Below the pieces are notes generated by a model. The model saw only the letters and a list, made by a program, of their open reading frames with translations, did no database searches and was not told the origin of the DNA. Source: DATDCV01 sp036524155 (lineage in GTDB: Bacteria; Verrucomicrobiota; Verrucomicrobiia; Limisphaerales; UBA8199). From it: a stretch of DNA of 61,315 nt. The stretch is taken from positions 1 through 61,315 of the forward strand of contig DATDCV010000326.1 of the NCBI GenBank assembly GCA_036524155.1. The letters run 5' to 3'. This document shows positions 19,288 through 26,757 of this stretch, in pieces; position 1 is the first letter of the stretch; the number at the start of each line of letters is the position of its first letter. The position numbers and the translations under genes were made by a program.

Positions 19288-19596
19288 TTACTTGTGCCCG
19301 CCAAGTGCGATCTTGAGCTCCATGATGCCGATCAAGCCGACGTAAGCGAATATTAACGCCAAGATAGCCGCGGCCACTGTCGCGCGCCAGCCGGTCTGAT
19401 CGACTGCTCTGCGGAATGCAACTGCATTCAAGATGGGGAGCCCTGCTATCCAGATTAACAGGCTGAGATGGCAGATCTGAGTGAGGATAGCTGGAGCGTC
19501 AACCTTAGCATCTGCGATTGCGATTGCGGCCCAGAACGCTCCGATGCCGGCACACGCCGCGGCGTTTACGCGCAGAAATCTTTTGATGGATGTCAT
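19288..19596 (-). CDS. Small integral membrane protein, 102 aa
   Basis: Three hydrophobic helices are visible (about residues 11-30, 38-60 and 71-95) with the charged loop FRRAVDQTGWRAT between the second and third. No known family was recognised. The ATG start follows no strong ribosome-binding site. It is the last of three consecutive minus-strand small genes (lipoprotein, 118-aa membrane protein, this one) spaced too far apart to be a tight operon. Function unknown. Confidence 0.55.
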   Translation of the reverse strand: MTSIKRFLRVNAAACAGIGAFWAAIAIADAKVDAPAILTQICHLSLLIWIAGLPILNAVAFRRAVDQTGWRATVAAAILALIFAYVGLIGIMELKIALGGHK

Positions 19597-19753
19597 CGAG
19601 ATGCGTGTTGTCCCGAGGGATAGTCACAAAACCACCTACTCTGCCGCAGCGCCCGGGATCGGCATGCAGTGGTAGGTTCGGCGTGGAGGTAATCCCAATT
19701 CCAGTCGAATCGGGTTCTCATTGCGCTTGACGTCATCCCCATCAGGCACTTCT

Positions 19754-20110
19754 TCATGTTTCGTTCTTGCGCGGCCATGCCAGTAACAACGAAACGGCTG
19801 GTGCCAACCCCAGCGACACAAAGATGATCCAGTCACTCTTTGTAAGACGGTCCGGATGCAAGGCGGTTTCTATAGTGTAATATGCAAACCATCCGAAGAG
19901 TGGAATCCAAAGCACAACAGTCGGCCGAAGCACGTACGCCGCGCTGAAGAGGATAATCAGGATATAGAGTGAGGAACCGAACAGGCCGGCATACTCGATC
20001 GAGAGCAGCAGAAAGAGCATGCCAACCAGAGCGGGAGCGAACGCGAGCCACCTCAACCGGGTGGAACGTTTCCCGAAGAGGAACCCGCAGAATGATTGTA
20101 TGAGATTCAC
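19754..20110 (-). CDS. Small integral membrane protein, 118 aa
   Basis: Starts with GTG and encodes a basic N-terminus (LFGKRSTRLRW) followed by about four hydrophobic segments (near residues 21-40, 45-60, 65-80 and 92-112), ending in the positively charged WPRKNET. By the positive-inside rule both ends are probably cytoplasmic. No family was recognised, and the gene upstream is separated by a repeat-bearing spacer. Function unknown. Confidence 0.55.
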   Translation of the reverse strand: MNLIQSFCGFLFGKRSTRLRWLAFAPALVGMLFLLLSIEYAGLFGSSLYILIILFSAAYVLRPTVVLWIPLFGWFAYYTIETALHPDRLTKSDWIIFVSLGLAPAVSLLLAWPRKNET

Positions 20111-20448
20111 TGTGATGCCGAGCCGTTGCCATACAATCTCAGGAACCGTCCAGAACGTGGCGATCCATTAGGCACTCGTCAAGATCCAGATCAGGACCCT
20201 GGTCCCACGGGTATTGAGCCTGCTCACTGGGGGTGCTGTGATCTCGAGGTCGACAAGAACCGCATTGCATGCAGTGTGGCAGTCCGTGCTAGAACGCTGC
20301 CAAGGATGTTCCCTTACAAGGCGCCTGCTGAGATTCCCTCTCCTCCTTTGGAGGAGAGGGTTAGGGAGAGGAGGCGATTTGTATCGAAGTTTCCTTGTCA
20401 CAGTATTAGTTGGGCGACACTCTTCGACCGTCTCGTGTTCGTATACCT
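20111..20448. other. 338-bp spacer with a CCCTCTCC-type hairpin repeat
   Basis: No convincing gene in either direction. It contains the hairpin element at 20336-20374, described separately. The remainder shows no recognisable promoter or RNA gene. Confidence 0.55.
20336..20374. repeat. CCCTCTCC/GGAGAGGG hairpin element, copy 1
   Basis: A perfect 11-bp stem CCCTCTCCTCC / GGAGGAGAGGG with a TTT loop (20336-20360), followed by ttagggagaggagg. A related copy is at 52524-52567. Similar short C/G-rich inverted repeats are dispersed in many environmental bacterial genomes. It is intergenic here and not followed by a T-tract, so it is not a standard terminator. Confidence 0.75.
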
Positions 20449-20967
20449 TCACTTTGTGCGGTGCAGGGTGACTGCTCCACTGACGGGCTCCAACGGGTGG
20501 GACCATTTTGGGCATGGTCTGTACACCCACAGCACGGTCACATCATGGCGCAACAGGGCAGAGCGAAGTCCCTCGTAATACTGGTCGAGATGCAGTTGCT
20601 TTGATCTCACTTCGCCCGGCTCAAGAATCAGCGGCGGTGCAACGACAGTATCGACAATCATCGGAATGCGCAAAAGGGGCGTTTTGAGCAACCCGTCCTC
20701 CACAACCAACGCAATTGTAATAGCCTCGCCCGTGATATGCCATGGTAGGTCGTCTTCGTCAAATTCAAGGCTCTTTGCGCCCTTGTTCGCAATCGTGATT
20801 GTGACGGCGCATGCGTTGGTACTCTGAGGTTCGGCCGCCATTGAGACGACTACAGCTTGCTGCTCGCGCGACTGCATGAAATCCGGCGAGCAGCCGGGAA
20901 CTAACAGAAGCAGAGCACCCAACGTGGAGCTCACGCTCCATGTCCTTGATGGTATAGGCGAGCGCAT
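20449..20967 (-). CDS. Predicted lipoprotein, 172 aa
   Basis: The ATG at 20967 gives a classic lipoprotein signal: positively charged start (MRSPIPSRTW), hydrophobic core and lipobox L-V-P-G-C with the lipidated Cys at residue 26. The mature part is a single beta-sandwich-like domain (A-V-T-I-T-I-A-N-K-G-A-K-S-L-E-F) reminiscent of proteins with conserved N-K-G repeats that describe a relative-strength interval, and it ends in a beta hairpin rich in Val/Leu. A TTG codon seven residues upstream is also in frame but less likely. No family name can be given. Probably anchored in the outer or inner membrane, facing the periplasm. Confidence 0.6.
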   Translation of the reverse strand: MRSPIPSRTWSVSSTLGALLLLVPGCSPDFMQSREQQAVVVSMAAEPQSTNACAVTITIANKGAKSLEFDEDDLPWHITGEAITIALVVEDGLLKTPLLRIPMIVDTVVAPPLILEPGEVRSKQLHLDQYYEGLRSALLRHDVTVLWVYRPCPKWSHPLEPVSGAVTLHRTK

Positions 20968-21046
20968 TAAAGTGGTCGAAGTGACCAAGCGTGATCGTTG
21001 CAGTGTGGCTTTATCAACTTCTTAATTTCCTTAATATTACTGCTCG

Positions 21047-21092
21047 TGCCGCCGGAAGTGTAGCCGAGCGAGCTGGTGAGCTGCCCGTCATC
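21047..21092. repeat. Dispersed repeat, copy 2
   Basis: Partner of the segment at 19232-19276 (tgccgccggaagtgtagccg onward to ccgtcatc). It lies between the lipoprotein start and the 3' end of the arabinofuranosidase gene and is non-coding. Together the copies bracket three small envelope-protein genes. Confidence 0.6.
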
Positions 21093-21138
21093 GCTGTCTT
21101 CGTTTGCTTGGCTCTCTTCTGTTCAATTCCTCAGGCTG

Positions 21139-23628
21139 TTACCGCTCGCGATTGGCTCCCGGCAGGAGTCCCCTCTCGGCGTCGGCGCGGACCACGCGGA
21201 TGCCGAAGACAGCGCCGATCTCATTGCCATTCGTCGCTTCGAATCGGACGGTGACTTTGTTCTTGCCCTGGATGAGTTCTTTGGGCACGGCATATTCGAC
21301 GTCAAAGAACTGCGGCGCCCCGCGCTGTTCGATGACCTGCTGACCCACGCGCTGGCCATCGACGAGGATGTCGAACGTGCGCTTCCGCCACTCGTCTTTG
21401 TAGTAAGTCACCACCAGCACCATCGGCCGCGCTGGCTCGACGGGGAGATCGAAAGAAAACCAGCGGCTGCCACGGCGACCCGGACGGCCCATCACGCGGT
21501 CGGCGGACGTGCGCTCGCCTTGCATGTTAAAATCCCGCTCGGGCTGCATCTCACCGGGCTGGACGAAGGCAACCGTGGCCTGTGCCAGCCGCGCCTGGCG
21601 CTGCTGTTCGGCAGCGTATTCGGCGGCTTTCTTTTCCCACTCCGGCGGCGTGAACAGGTCCCAATAGACAGCGTAGGTGCGGCGGTGGAGACGGTAGAAC
21701 GGAACCAGGTCGACGTCTTTGTCGCGGCCCACACCGGCGGTGCGGAAAGCACCCGGCTTCCCATCGACTGGCTTCAGCCACTCGGCGATGGGTTGTTCGG
21801 CGGCGACAAGGACAGGGACCGCTCCCGGTTTCCAGGCCTGAAAACCGCCTTCCGGGCCGAGGTCGCCGGCCAGCGCCAGCGGCCCCCACATAATCGCGGC
21901 GCGACGCGGATTGTCGGGCAAGGGCTCGAGCCGGAGCGTTTTGGGCAAGGTGATTTCGATGGTATCCGCGTTTTTCCACTCGCGGGTCAGCGTGACGAAC
22001 GAGAGAGGGCGCGGGAGATCCTTTACCTCTCTGCCGTTCACCGTGACGGCAAAGCCGTCGCCGGCCCAGGCGGGGCGGCGCAGGCAGATTGTGAGTTGCT
22101 TGGGAGGGCCCAGCCGCAGTGTCAGTTTTGCGGAATCGCCTTCGGGGAATGTGGTTTCCATGGACAAGCTTACGCCGGCGGATTGCCATTCGGCGGTGCA
22201 GGGGACGTAGAGGTTGACCCAGAGGCGCGGAAGAACGGCCTCCTGCGTGCGGCCGTCCCCGCCAGTCGCCGAGATCGAGGAACCGACCCGCTCCCGAATG
22301 GCGGGCGAGCCCTCGGATTCATAAAAGATACCGTCACCATGCAGCGCGTGACTTTCCATGCCCGAGCCGACGCAACAGGTGAAACCGCGGAACATGTCCT
22401 GGTATTCGTGTTGCACGCCGCGGCCGACGGGGACCATGTAGCAGGTCCGGCCGTCCTCAGGATCGATGGAAGCCAGGATATGGTTGAACAGCGCCCGTTC
22501 TTCGAATTCGGCATACCAGGGATCCGGGCGCAGCGCGAACAGCCGGCGTGTCAGCTTCAACATATTGTAAACGTTGCAGGTTTCGGCGGTCCGGCCGTCC
22601 ACGCGGTCGCTCAGCTTGTCGGGTGGGCCGAAATACTCATCCTTGCCGTGGCCGCCCGTCGCGTAAGTGTGGTGCTGGACGACCGTGTCCCAGAAAAAGC
22701 CGGCGGCGAAGCCATCGCCGGGGTCGCCGGTGAGCGCGAAACGCTCGAGTGAGCCGAGGAGTTTGGGCACCTGCGTGTTGCCGTGAAGGCCGCCGAGTTT
22801 GTCCTGGTGGCGTTTAAGGGGGTCCAGCACGGCTTTATGTTCGAAACGGCGCGATAATTTCAGCCAGCGGGTGTCGCCAGTGTCGGCATAAAGCTGGACC
22901 AGCACTTCGTTCATCCCCCCGAACTCGGTGTTGAGCATCTTTTGGATCTGGGCGTCGTTGAGGTTGGCGAGGACCGACTCCGCCCAGGCGGCAAATTTGA
23001 TCTCAAGCTCCAGCGCCGTCTGGTTTCCCGTGAACCGGTAAGCGTCGCGCAATCCGGCGTAGTCCTTGTGCAAAACATACCAGGGCGACCACAAGCCATT
23101 CAGATCGAAGCCGCCCGACCGAATGTCGCCTTTCGCAACCTCCGCAAAGCGTTCTTTGCCGTTGGCCAGCGCGCCGAGGTAGCCATCGCCGTTAGCTTTT
23201 TGGACTTCTGCGAGTTCGTCGACAATGTAATCGGCGCGCTGCTTGAAACGCTCGTCGCCGGTGGCGGCCCACATCAGGCTCACTGCCGAGAGATAATGGC
23301 CAAGGATGTGGCCGGTGAGGTTTTTGCCGTCGCCGTCCCAGCCGCCATAGCCTTTGGCTTTTGGATCGAGTCCCGCGCGCACCCGAAAGTAGGCGAGCAT
23401 GCGGTCCGGCTCGAGCTTGAGCAGATACTCGCGATCCAGGTCCTGCGCGTGTTTGAGCGGCCCGCCCGTCAAACGCACGGCCGAGAAGGGCAGGGGACGG
23501 GCGGCGTCGGGAATAGCGGGTTGGACGGGGGCGGCTGGAGACAAGGTGGGCATGAGCAAAATTCCCGCTGTCAAAATCGGAACCCAACTGGATGAGGGCT
23601 TGCTGTTCATTCTACGCCTGCAATTCAT
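21139..23628 (-). CDS. GH146/GH127-family beta-L-arabinofuranosidase (DUF1680), secreted
   Basis: Predicted retaining beta-L-arabinofuranosidase that uses a zinc-bound cysteine nucleophile. The zinc site of the superfamily is visible: Glu349 and Cys351 (TAETCNVYN) and Cys418-Cys419 (GFTCCVGSGMES), one of the latter being the nucleophile. Glu331 is a candidate acid/base. The (alpha/alpha)6 barrel spans about 45-520 and is followed by two beta domains, the last (about 715-815) resembling the substrate-binding domain known from GH146. The CC-x-GSGMES pattern and this C-terminal domain favour GH146 over the HypBA1-type GH127. A signal peptide covers residues 1-31. The ATG at 23628 overlaps the stop of the upstream lyase gene by ATGA, which indicates translational coupling; a longer frame upstream is antisense-like overlap. 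Substrates are probably pectic arabinan side chains or hydroxyproline-linked arabinosides. Confidence 0.88.
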   Translation of the reverse strand: MNCRRRMNSKPSSSWVPILTAGILLMPTLSPAAPVQPAIPDAARPLPFSAVRLTGGPLKHAQDLDREYLLKLEPDRMLAYFRVRAGLDPKAKGYGGWDGDGKNLTGHILGHYLSAVSLMWAATGDERFKQRADYIVDELAEVQKANGDGYLGALANGKERFAEVAKGDIRSGGFDLNGLWSPWYVLHKDYAGLRDAYRFTGNQTALELEIKFAAWAESVLANLNDAQIQKMLNTEFGGMNEVLVQLYADTGDTRWLKLSRRFEHKAVLDPLKRHQDKLGGLHGNTQVPKLLGSLERFALTGDPGDGFAAGFFWDTVVQHHTYATGGHGKDEYFGPPDKLSDRVDGRTAETCNVYNMLKLTRRLFALRPDPWYAEFEERALFNHILASIDPEDGRTCYMVPVGRGVQHEYQDMFRGFTCCVGSGMESHALHGDGIFYESEGSPAIRERVGSSISATGGDGRTQEAVLPRLWVNLYVPCTAEWQSAGVSLSMETTFPEGDSAKLTLRLGPPKQLTICLRRPAWAGDGFAVTVNGREVKDLPRPLSFVTLTREWKNADTIEITLPKTLRLEPLPDNPRRAAIMWGPLALAGDLGPEGGFQAWKPGAVPVLVAAEQPIAEWLKPVDGKPGAFRTAGVGRDKDVDLVPFYRLHRRTYAVYWDLFTPPEWEKKAAEYAAEQQRQARLAQATVAFVQPGEMQPERDFNMQGERTSADRVMGRPGRRGSRWFSFDLPVEPARPMVLVVTYYKDEWRKRTFDILVDGQRVGQQVIEQRGAPQFFDVEYAVPKELIQGKNKVTVRFEATNGNEIGAVFGIRVVRADAERGLLPGANRER

Positions 23629-24560
23629 CGAGTCATAGATTTGAACTCTCGGGTTTGGGCAAGGGCCTCCCTCAAGCGCGCGCGCTCTGATTTCGTTGCG
23701 GGGCGTAAGGGCTGTCGCGGCGGCCCACAATCGTGTCCCGTGAGTCCGCACCCGGTCTTCACCCACTGCGTGTATTTGCCGCCGCCTTCCATTAATTCCA
23801 AAACGGGCAGGATCTCCAAAAACAGCTTCCGCGCCGCGTCGTAGTCCTTCCTCACGACCGCCAGTTCGTAGAGCTTCACATGCGACGCCGGCAGCACGTT
23901 CACCACTCCTCCGACCCAACCGGTGGCCCCCACCATCAAGCTCTCCAACGCAATCGTGTCGCACCCGCAGAACACGCCGAGCCGGTCGCCGCATCGCCGC
24001 AGCAACTCCGTGATCCTCGGCATCTCGCCGGTGCTTTCCTTGATGTATCTGACATTCCTCAGCCCGGCCAGCTTCTCCACAAAATCCGGCGGCATGTCCA
24101 CTCCCGTCCGGCCCGGGTAATTGTAGAGCATGATCGGAATCCCGATCGCGTCGTTGACCGCGCGGAAATGGGCATAGAGTTCATCCAGCCGCGGCAAGGA
24201 ATAATAAGGAGCGGCCAGCATCACACCGGCGCAGCCCAGGGTCTCAGCCTGTTTGGAGTAGGTGACCACGTCGCGAGTCGAACCGGCGTTCGTGCCCGCG
24301 AGCACCGGCACCTGACGCGCTGCGGCTTCGAGCGTGACCCGCAGCACCCGCTCGCGTTCATCGCTCGACAGCGCGTAATACTCGCCCGTGCTGCCGAGCG
24401 GCACCAGGCCATGCACGCCCTTGCGGATGAGATGATCGGCGAAGTCACCCAGTTTCTTGTAGTCGATTTCCTGGTCTTCAGTCATGGGCGTGACCAGGGC
24501 GGAGAAGACGCCGCGGAAGGCCGCGCGGGGCGCCTGCTGTGAGGGTCGAGTGGAGCGCAT
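23625..24560 (-). CDS. DapA/NanA-family lyase: candidate hydroxyproline-pathway deaminase or L-KDA dehydratase
   Basis: Schiff-base (class I aldolase-type) enzyme with a TIM barrel, 311 aa, close to family length. Visible motifs are LGSTGEYYAL (phosphate/carboxylate loop), YNYPGRTG with catalytic Tyr146, and YIKES with Schiff-base Lys174. It is unlikely to be a lysine-pathway DapA because the usual GTTGE threonine pair is GSTGE and the context is catabolic. Two relatives in this superfamily make alpha-ketoglutarate semialdehyde: 1-pyrroline-4-hydroxy-2-carboxylate deaminase (hydroxyproline route) and L-2-keto-3-deoxyarabonate dehydratase (L-arabinose oxidative route). Coupling to the arabinofuranosidase favours the second, and the nearby hydroxyproline genes favour the first. 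The C-terminal GGGKYTQWVKTGC and GPPRQPL resemble hydroxyproline-cluster members as I recall them. Confidence 0.85.
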   Translation of the reverse strand: MRSTRPSQQAPRAAFRGVFSALVTPMTEDQEIDYKKLGDFADHLIRKGVHGLVPLGSTGEYYALSSDERERVLRVTLEAAARQVPVLAGTNAGSTRDVVTYSKQAETLGCAGVMLAAPYYSLPRLDELYAHFRAVNDAIGIPIMLYNYPGRTGVDMPPDFVEKLAGLRNVRYIKESTGEMPRITELLRRCGDRLGVFCGCDTIALESLMVGATGWVGGVVNVLPASHVKLYELAVVRKDYDAARKLFLEILPVLELMEGGGKYTQWVKTGCGLTGHDCGPPRQPLRPATKSERARLREALAQTREFKSMTR

Positions 24561-24963
24561 AGAATCAGAAAGAGAGCGAGTGTTGGGGTGATGGAGTATT
24601 GGGGTGGTGGAGTGGTGGGGGAATCAACTCGTTACCTCGTCGCCTACAATCCGGATCGGCCAGCGAGGCGCAGCCTCAGACCAGCCACTTCAAAGGCGAC
24701 CGCAACCACGGAATACACGGAATACACGGAAACGGGAAAGCCGGGCTGCGCCTGATTCGACGGTTGGCGCTGGAGTTCCGATCACAAACCGTTCCCTGTT
24801 CCAGGGTCAATTTACTCATGGTTCTTTCCTCTTTCCGTGTATTCTGTGTATTCCGTGGTTTGTCCCGTCTCGAAATGTTTTTCCCTAACAATTACCTCGT
24901 CGTCGTGTTTCTCCGAACACCGCCCAAATTACCTGAAACTCTCGGGCGGCGACAACGCCTGAG
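24561..24963. other. 403-bp intergenic region with a long inverted repeat
   Basis: Spacer upstream of the lyase-arabinofuranosidase pair, so it should contain their promoter; none could be assigned. The first part is rich in gt/gg tracts (ttggggtgatggagt and variants). The inverted repeat at 24705-24859 fills the middle. Short open frames across it on both strands are by-products of the repeat. Confidence 0.55.
24705..24859. repeat. 28-bp inverted repeat (ACCACGGAATACACGG type)
   Basis: The left arm at 24705-24732 and the right arm at 24832-24859 are reverse complements with one mismatch in 28 bp. Each arm itself contains the tandem unit GAATACACG. The arms flank about 99 bp of unrelated sequence with no gene. 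The structure is that of a small non-autonomous repeat or a large stem-loop. Confidence 0.75.
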
Positions 24964-25311
24964 TTGAAATTCAACACTCCATCCAAATCTTCCCCATCTG
25001 ACTCCCCCAAGAACCGCCACTTGGCGGCGCTCCTCGACCGGGAGATGGATTTTTCCGCGGCGAAATTGGCCGAGATGAGCGGCAAATATCCGAGCCTGAT
25101 AGACCGTTCGCATTACAACCTGTTGGTGAGAGTACGCGATTACCGGAAGGAATATGGACGGGGCACGGGGGGCAGCGCCGACCTGAGAGAAACCGAACTG
25201 GATCGAAAGATTGTCGATGCGATCGCTCACCTTGAAACCACTCACAACACGAACGAGTGGGGTGTTCCGACGCTGGATGAGGTCATTCAACAACCCAAAC
25301 GCGGGAGATAA
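24964..25311 (+). CDS. Hypothetical protein, 115 aa
   Basis: Begins with TTG, with no ATG or GTG nearby that keeps the conserved-looking core, so the start is uncertain. After a Ser/Pro/Lys-rich leader the protein is mostly helical: LAALLDREMDFSAAKLAEM, a basic Y-N-L-L-V-R-V-R-D-Y-R-K segment and L-D-R-K-I-V-D-A-I-A-H-L. The composition is soluble and cytoplasmic. It is the first gene of a plus-strand island that includes hicBA and lies between two minus-strand catabolic blocks. No family recognised. Confidence 0.5.
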   Translation: MKFNTPSKSSPSDSPKNRHLAALLDREMDFSAAKLAEMSGKYPSLIDRSHYNLLVRVRDYRKEYGRGTGGSADLRETELDRKIVDAIAHLETTHNTNEWGVPTLDEVIQQPKRGR

Positions 25312-25399
25312 CCAGCACATTCACAGGTCGGCGGGTGGTCTCGTAGTTTTTACTTTGGACATCGGTGCCCCGCCGCCGGTGATGTGAAGCGCTAAGAGT

Positions 25400-25714
25400 A
25401 TGCGCGAATGTCCACATTGTAATCGGCGAATCAGCCTCTGGCGGCTCTTCACCTCCTTCCGCTGGACACCATACTTGTGTCCGCACTGCGAGGGCTACTC
25501 GGAGATCCCATGGCTGAGCCGACTGTGGTGCTGTCTCGCCGGAGCGATCCCCATCTGGGTGATTGGGTTCCTCCTGCTGGTCCACTTTTCTCCGCGCTCC
25601 ATGTGGGAGGCTCTTCCCATTCTCGCACCTGCGGGGCTGGCAGGAGCCCTCGGCATGGAGCTGTCGCTGGCGGTTTTTGGCCGGTTCCACCCTATTGGCC
25701 CTGTGAGACGCTGA
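25400..25714 (+). CDS. Zinc-ribbon membrane protein, 104 aa
   Basis: Two CPHC knuckles (residues 4-7 and 27-30) form a likely zinc ribbon at the N-terminus. Two hydrophobic helices follow (about 43-62 and 70-92). Such proteins usually sit in the inner membrane with the ribbon in the cytoplasm. No specific family or partner is known. It follows the 115-aa gene by 88 bp in the same direction. The short C-terminus FGRFHPIGPVRR is basic, in keeping with a cytoplasmic end. Confidence 0.6.
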   Translation: MRECPHCNRRISLWRLFTSFRWTPYLCPHCEGYSEIPWLSRLWCCLAGAIPIWVIGFLLLVHFSPRSMWEALPILAPAGLAGALGMELSLAVFGRFHPIGPVRR

Positions 25715-25878
25715 GGCTTGCACCAGGATGAACGCCAAACCCAAGATCACTGCAGCGAATGCGGGCGGACCGCGCTGGTTGGCAACGCGGGCACCCTCAG
25801 CCGCTCGTATCGCTCAGTTTTGGCGTTCGGCCAAAACAATTCGTTGCCCGGGCTCCGGCGAGACAGTAATTTGATGCC

Positions 25879-26070
25879 ATGAAAGGCCTTCGGTACGTAT
25901 ATTGGCAGGATGGCGAGTTCTGGCTTGGTTACCTCGAGGAGTATCCGGATTACATGACCCAAGGCGAGTCCCTGCAGGATCTTCAAGAGCATCTGCGGGA
26001 TCTGTACGCCGATTTGTCGGGCGGGCACATTCCGGCGGTTCGAAAGGTGGCTGAGTTGGAGGTGGCGTGA
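25879..26070 (+). CDS. hicB: HicB-family antitoxin
   Basis: A 63-aa protein with the HicB partial RNase-H-like core: strand-turn-strand MKGLRYVYWQDGEFWLGYLE, then P-D-Y-M-T-Q-G-E-S-L-Q-D-L-Q-E-H-L, the typical HicB phrase. It would neutralise the HicA mRNA interferase directly. There is no C-terminal DNA-binding (HTH/RHH) extension, so this short form may rely on other regulation. It overlaps hicA by four bases (GTGA at 26067-26070), and the antitoxin-first order is seen in a subset of hic loci. Confidence 0.85.
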   Translation: MKGLRYVYWQDGEFWLGYLEEYPDYMTQGESLQDLQEHLRDLYADLSGGHIPAVRKVAELEVA

Positions 26071-26240
26071 AGCGCCGGGACCTCGTGCAGAAAATCGAGG
26101 AGATGGGATGCGTTCTCATTCGACATGGAGGGAAACACGACTGGTACCAAAATCCGCGCACCCGCATGGCGCAGCCGGTTCCCCGGCACCGCGAGATCAA
26201 GGAGTTTCTCGCGAAGACCATCTTGAAGAAGCTCTCCTGA
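26067..26240 (+). CDS. hicA: HicA-family mRNA interferase toxin
   Basis: A 57-aa protein starting with GTG inside the hicB stop region. The translation opens VKRRDLVQKIEEMGC and contains I-R-H-G-G-K-H-D-W-Y, where the His after G-G-K matches the catalytic His of HicA double-stranded-RNA-binding-fold nucleases. P-V-P-R-H-R-E-I-K then closes the fold. HicA cleaves mRNA to halt translation when free of HicB. The length is normal for the family. The start depends on GTG translational coupling with hicB; there is no separate ribosome-binding site. This pair sits between the arabinofuranosidase and hydroxyproline blocks. Confidence 0.85.
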   Translation: MKRRDLVQKIEEMGCVLIRHGGKHDWYQNPRTRMAQPVPRHREIKEFLAKTILKKLS

Positions 26241-26757
26241 GGGCCGGATTGAGCCGTTGACGAAGAGCGCGATGTCATTCGCTTTGCATTCGGGCGTTGG
26301 TGACGCGCTCCTCGTCACCGCTCATCCTTGCCGTTAACGTCACTCTCCCAACACCCAAAGCTTTACCGCCGACGTTTTCCCAATCCTCCTGCGTCTTTGC
26401 CCGTTTTGTGCCTTTTGGCGGCCCCTCCCCGCTCCGCCCTTCCCGATTTCCCCTTTCAGCATTTCAGCGTTTCAATATTCGTCCCTCAACTCTCAACTCT
26501 CAACTCTCAACTCCCTTCGGCTTTCCCCCCTTCAGCCTTCAGCCTTTAGCCCTTAGCCTTCAGCCTTCAGCCTTTCCCCCTCCATTCCGACCCCGCCCGA
26601 CCCCACCCGACCCAGCACGACCCACCACGGTGCTGGGCCACAAGCGTTTTCGGATTTCGGATTTCGGGTTTCGGATTTCGGGTTTCGCATTCGTCCCAAC
26701 GCGCCCCGTCCTCAGTGCTGTCCTATTCGCGATAGATCAAGTGCGCTTGGGGGGCTC
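26241..26757. repeat. 517-bp non-coding stretch with simple-sequence tracts
   Basis: Holds short imperfect tandem runs: ctcaactctcaactctcaac (about 26486-26512), repeated ccttcagcctt units (about 26535-26573), cgaccc-type units (about 26587-26627) and a ggatttcgggtttc-type run (about 26650-26687). Open frames through it (for example plus strand 26297-26959) are low-complexity Ser/Pro/Phe and are judged artefacts. It lies between convergent hicA and the aldehyde dehydrogenase. Confidence 0.65.

Noticed and set aside
23629..23994. N-terminal extension of the arabinofuranosidase
   Set aside because: It lies antiphase inside the lyase gene, is Arg/Gly rich, and the signal peptide and ATGA coupling support the start at 23628.
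26486..26573. Possible CRISPR array in the repeat tracts
   Set aside because: Units are 6-10 bases and contiguous, without spacers, and no cas genes are present.
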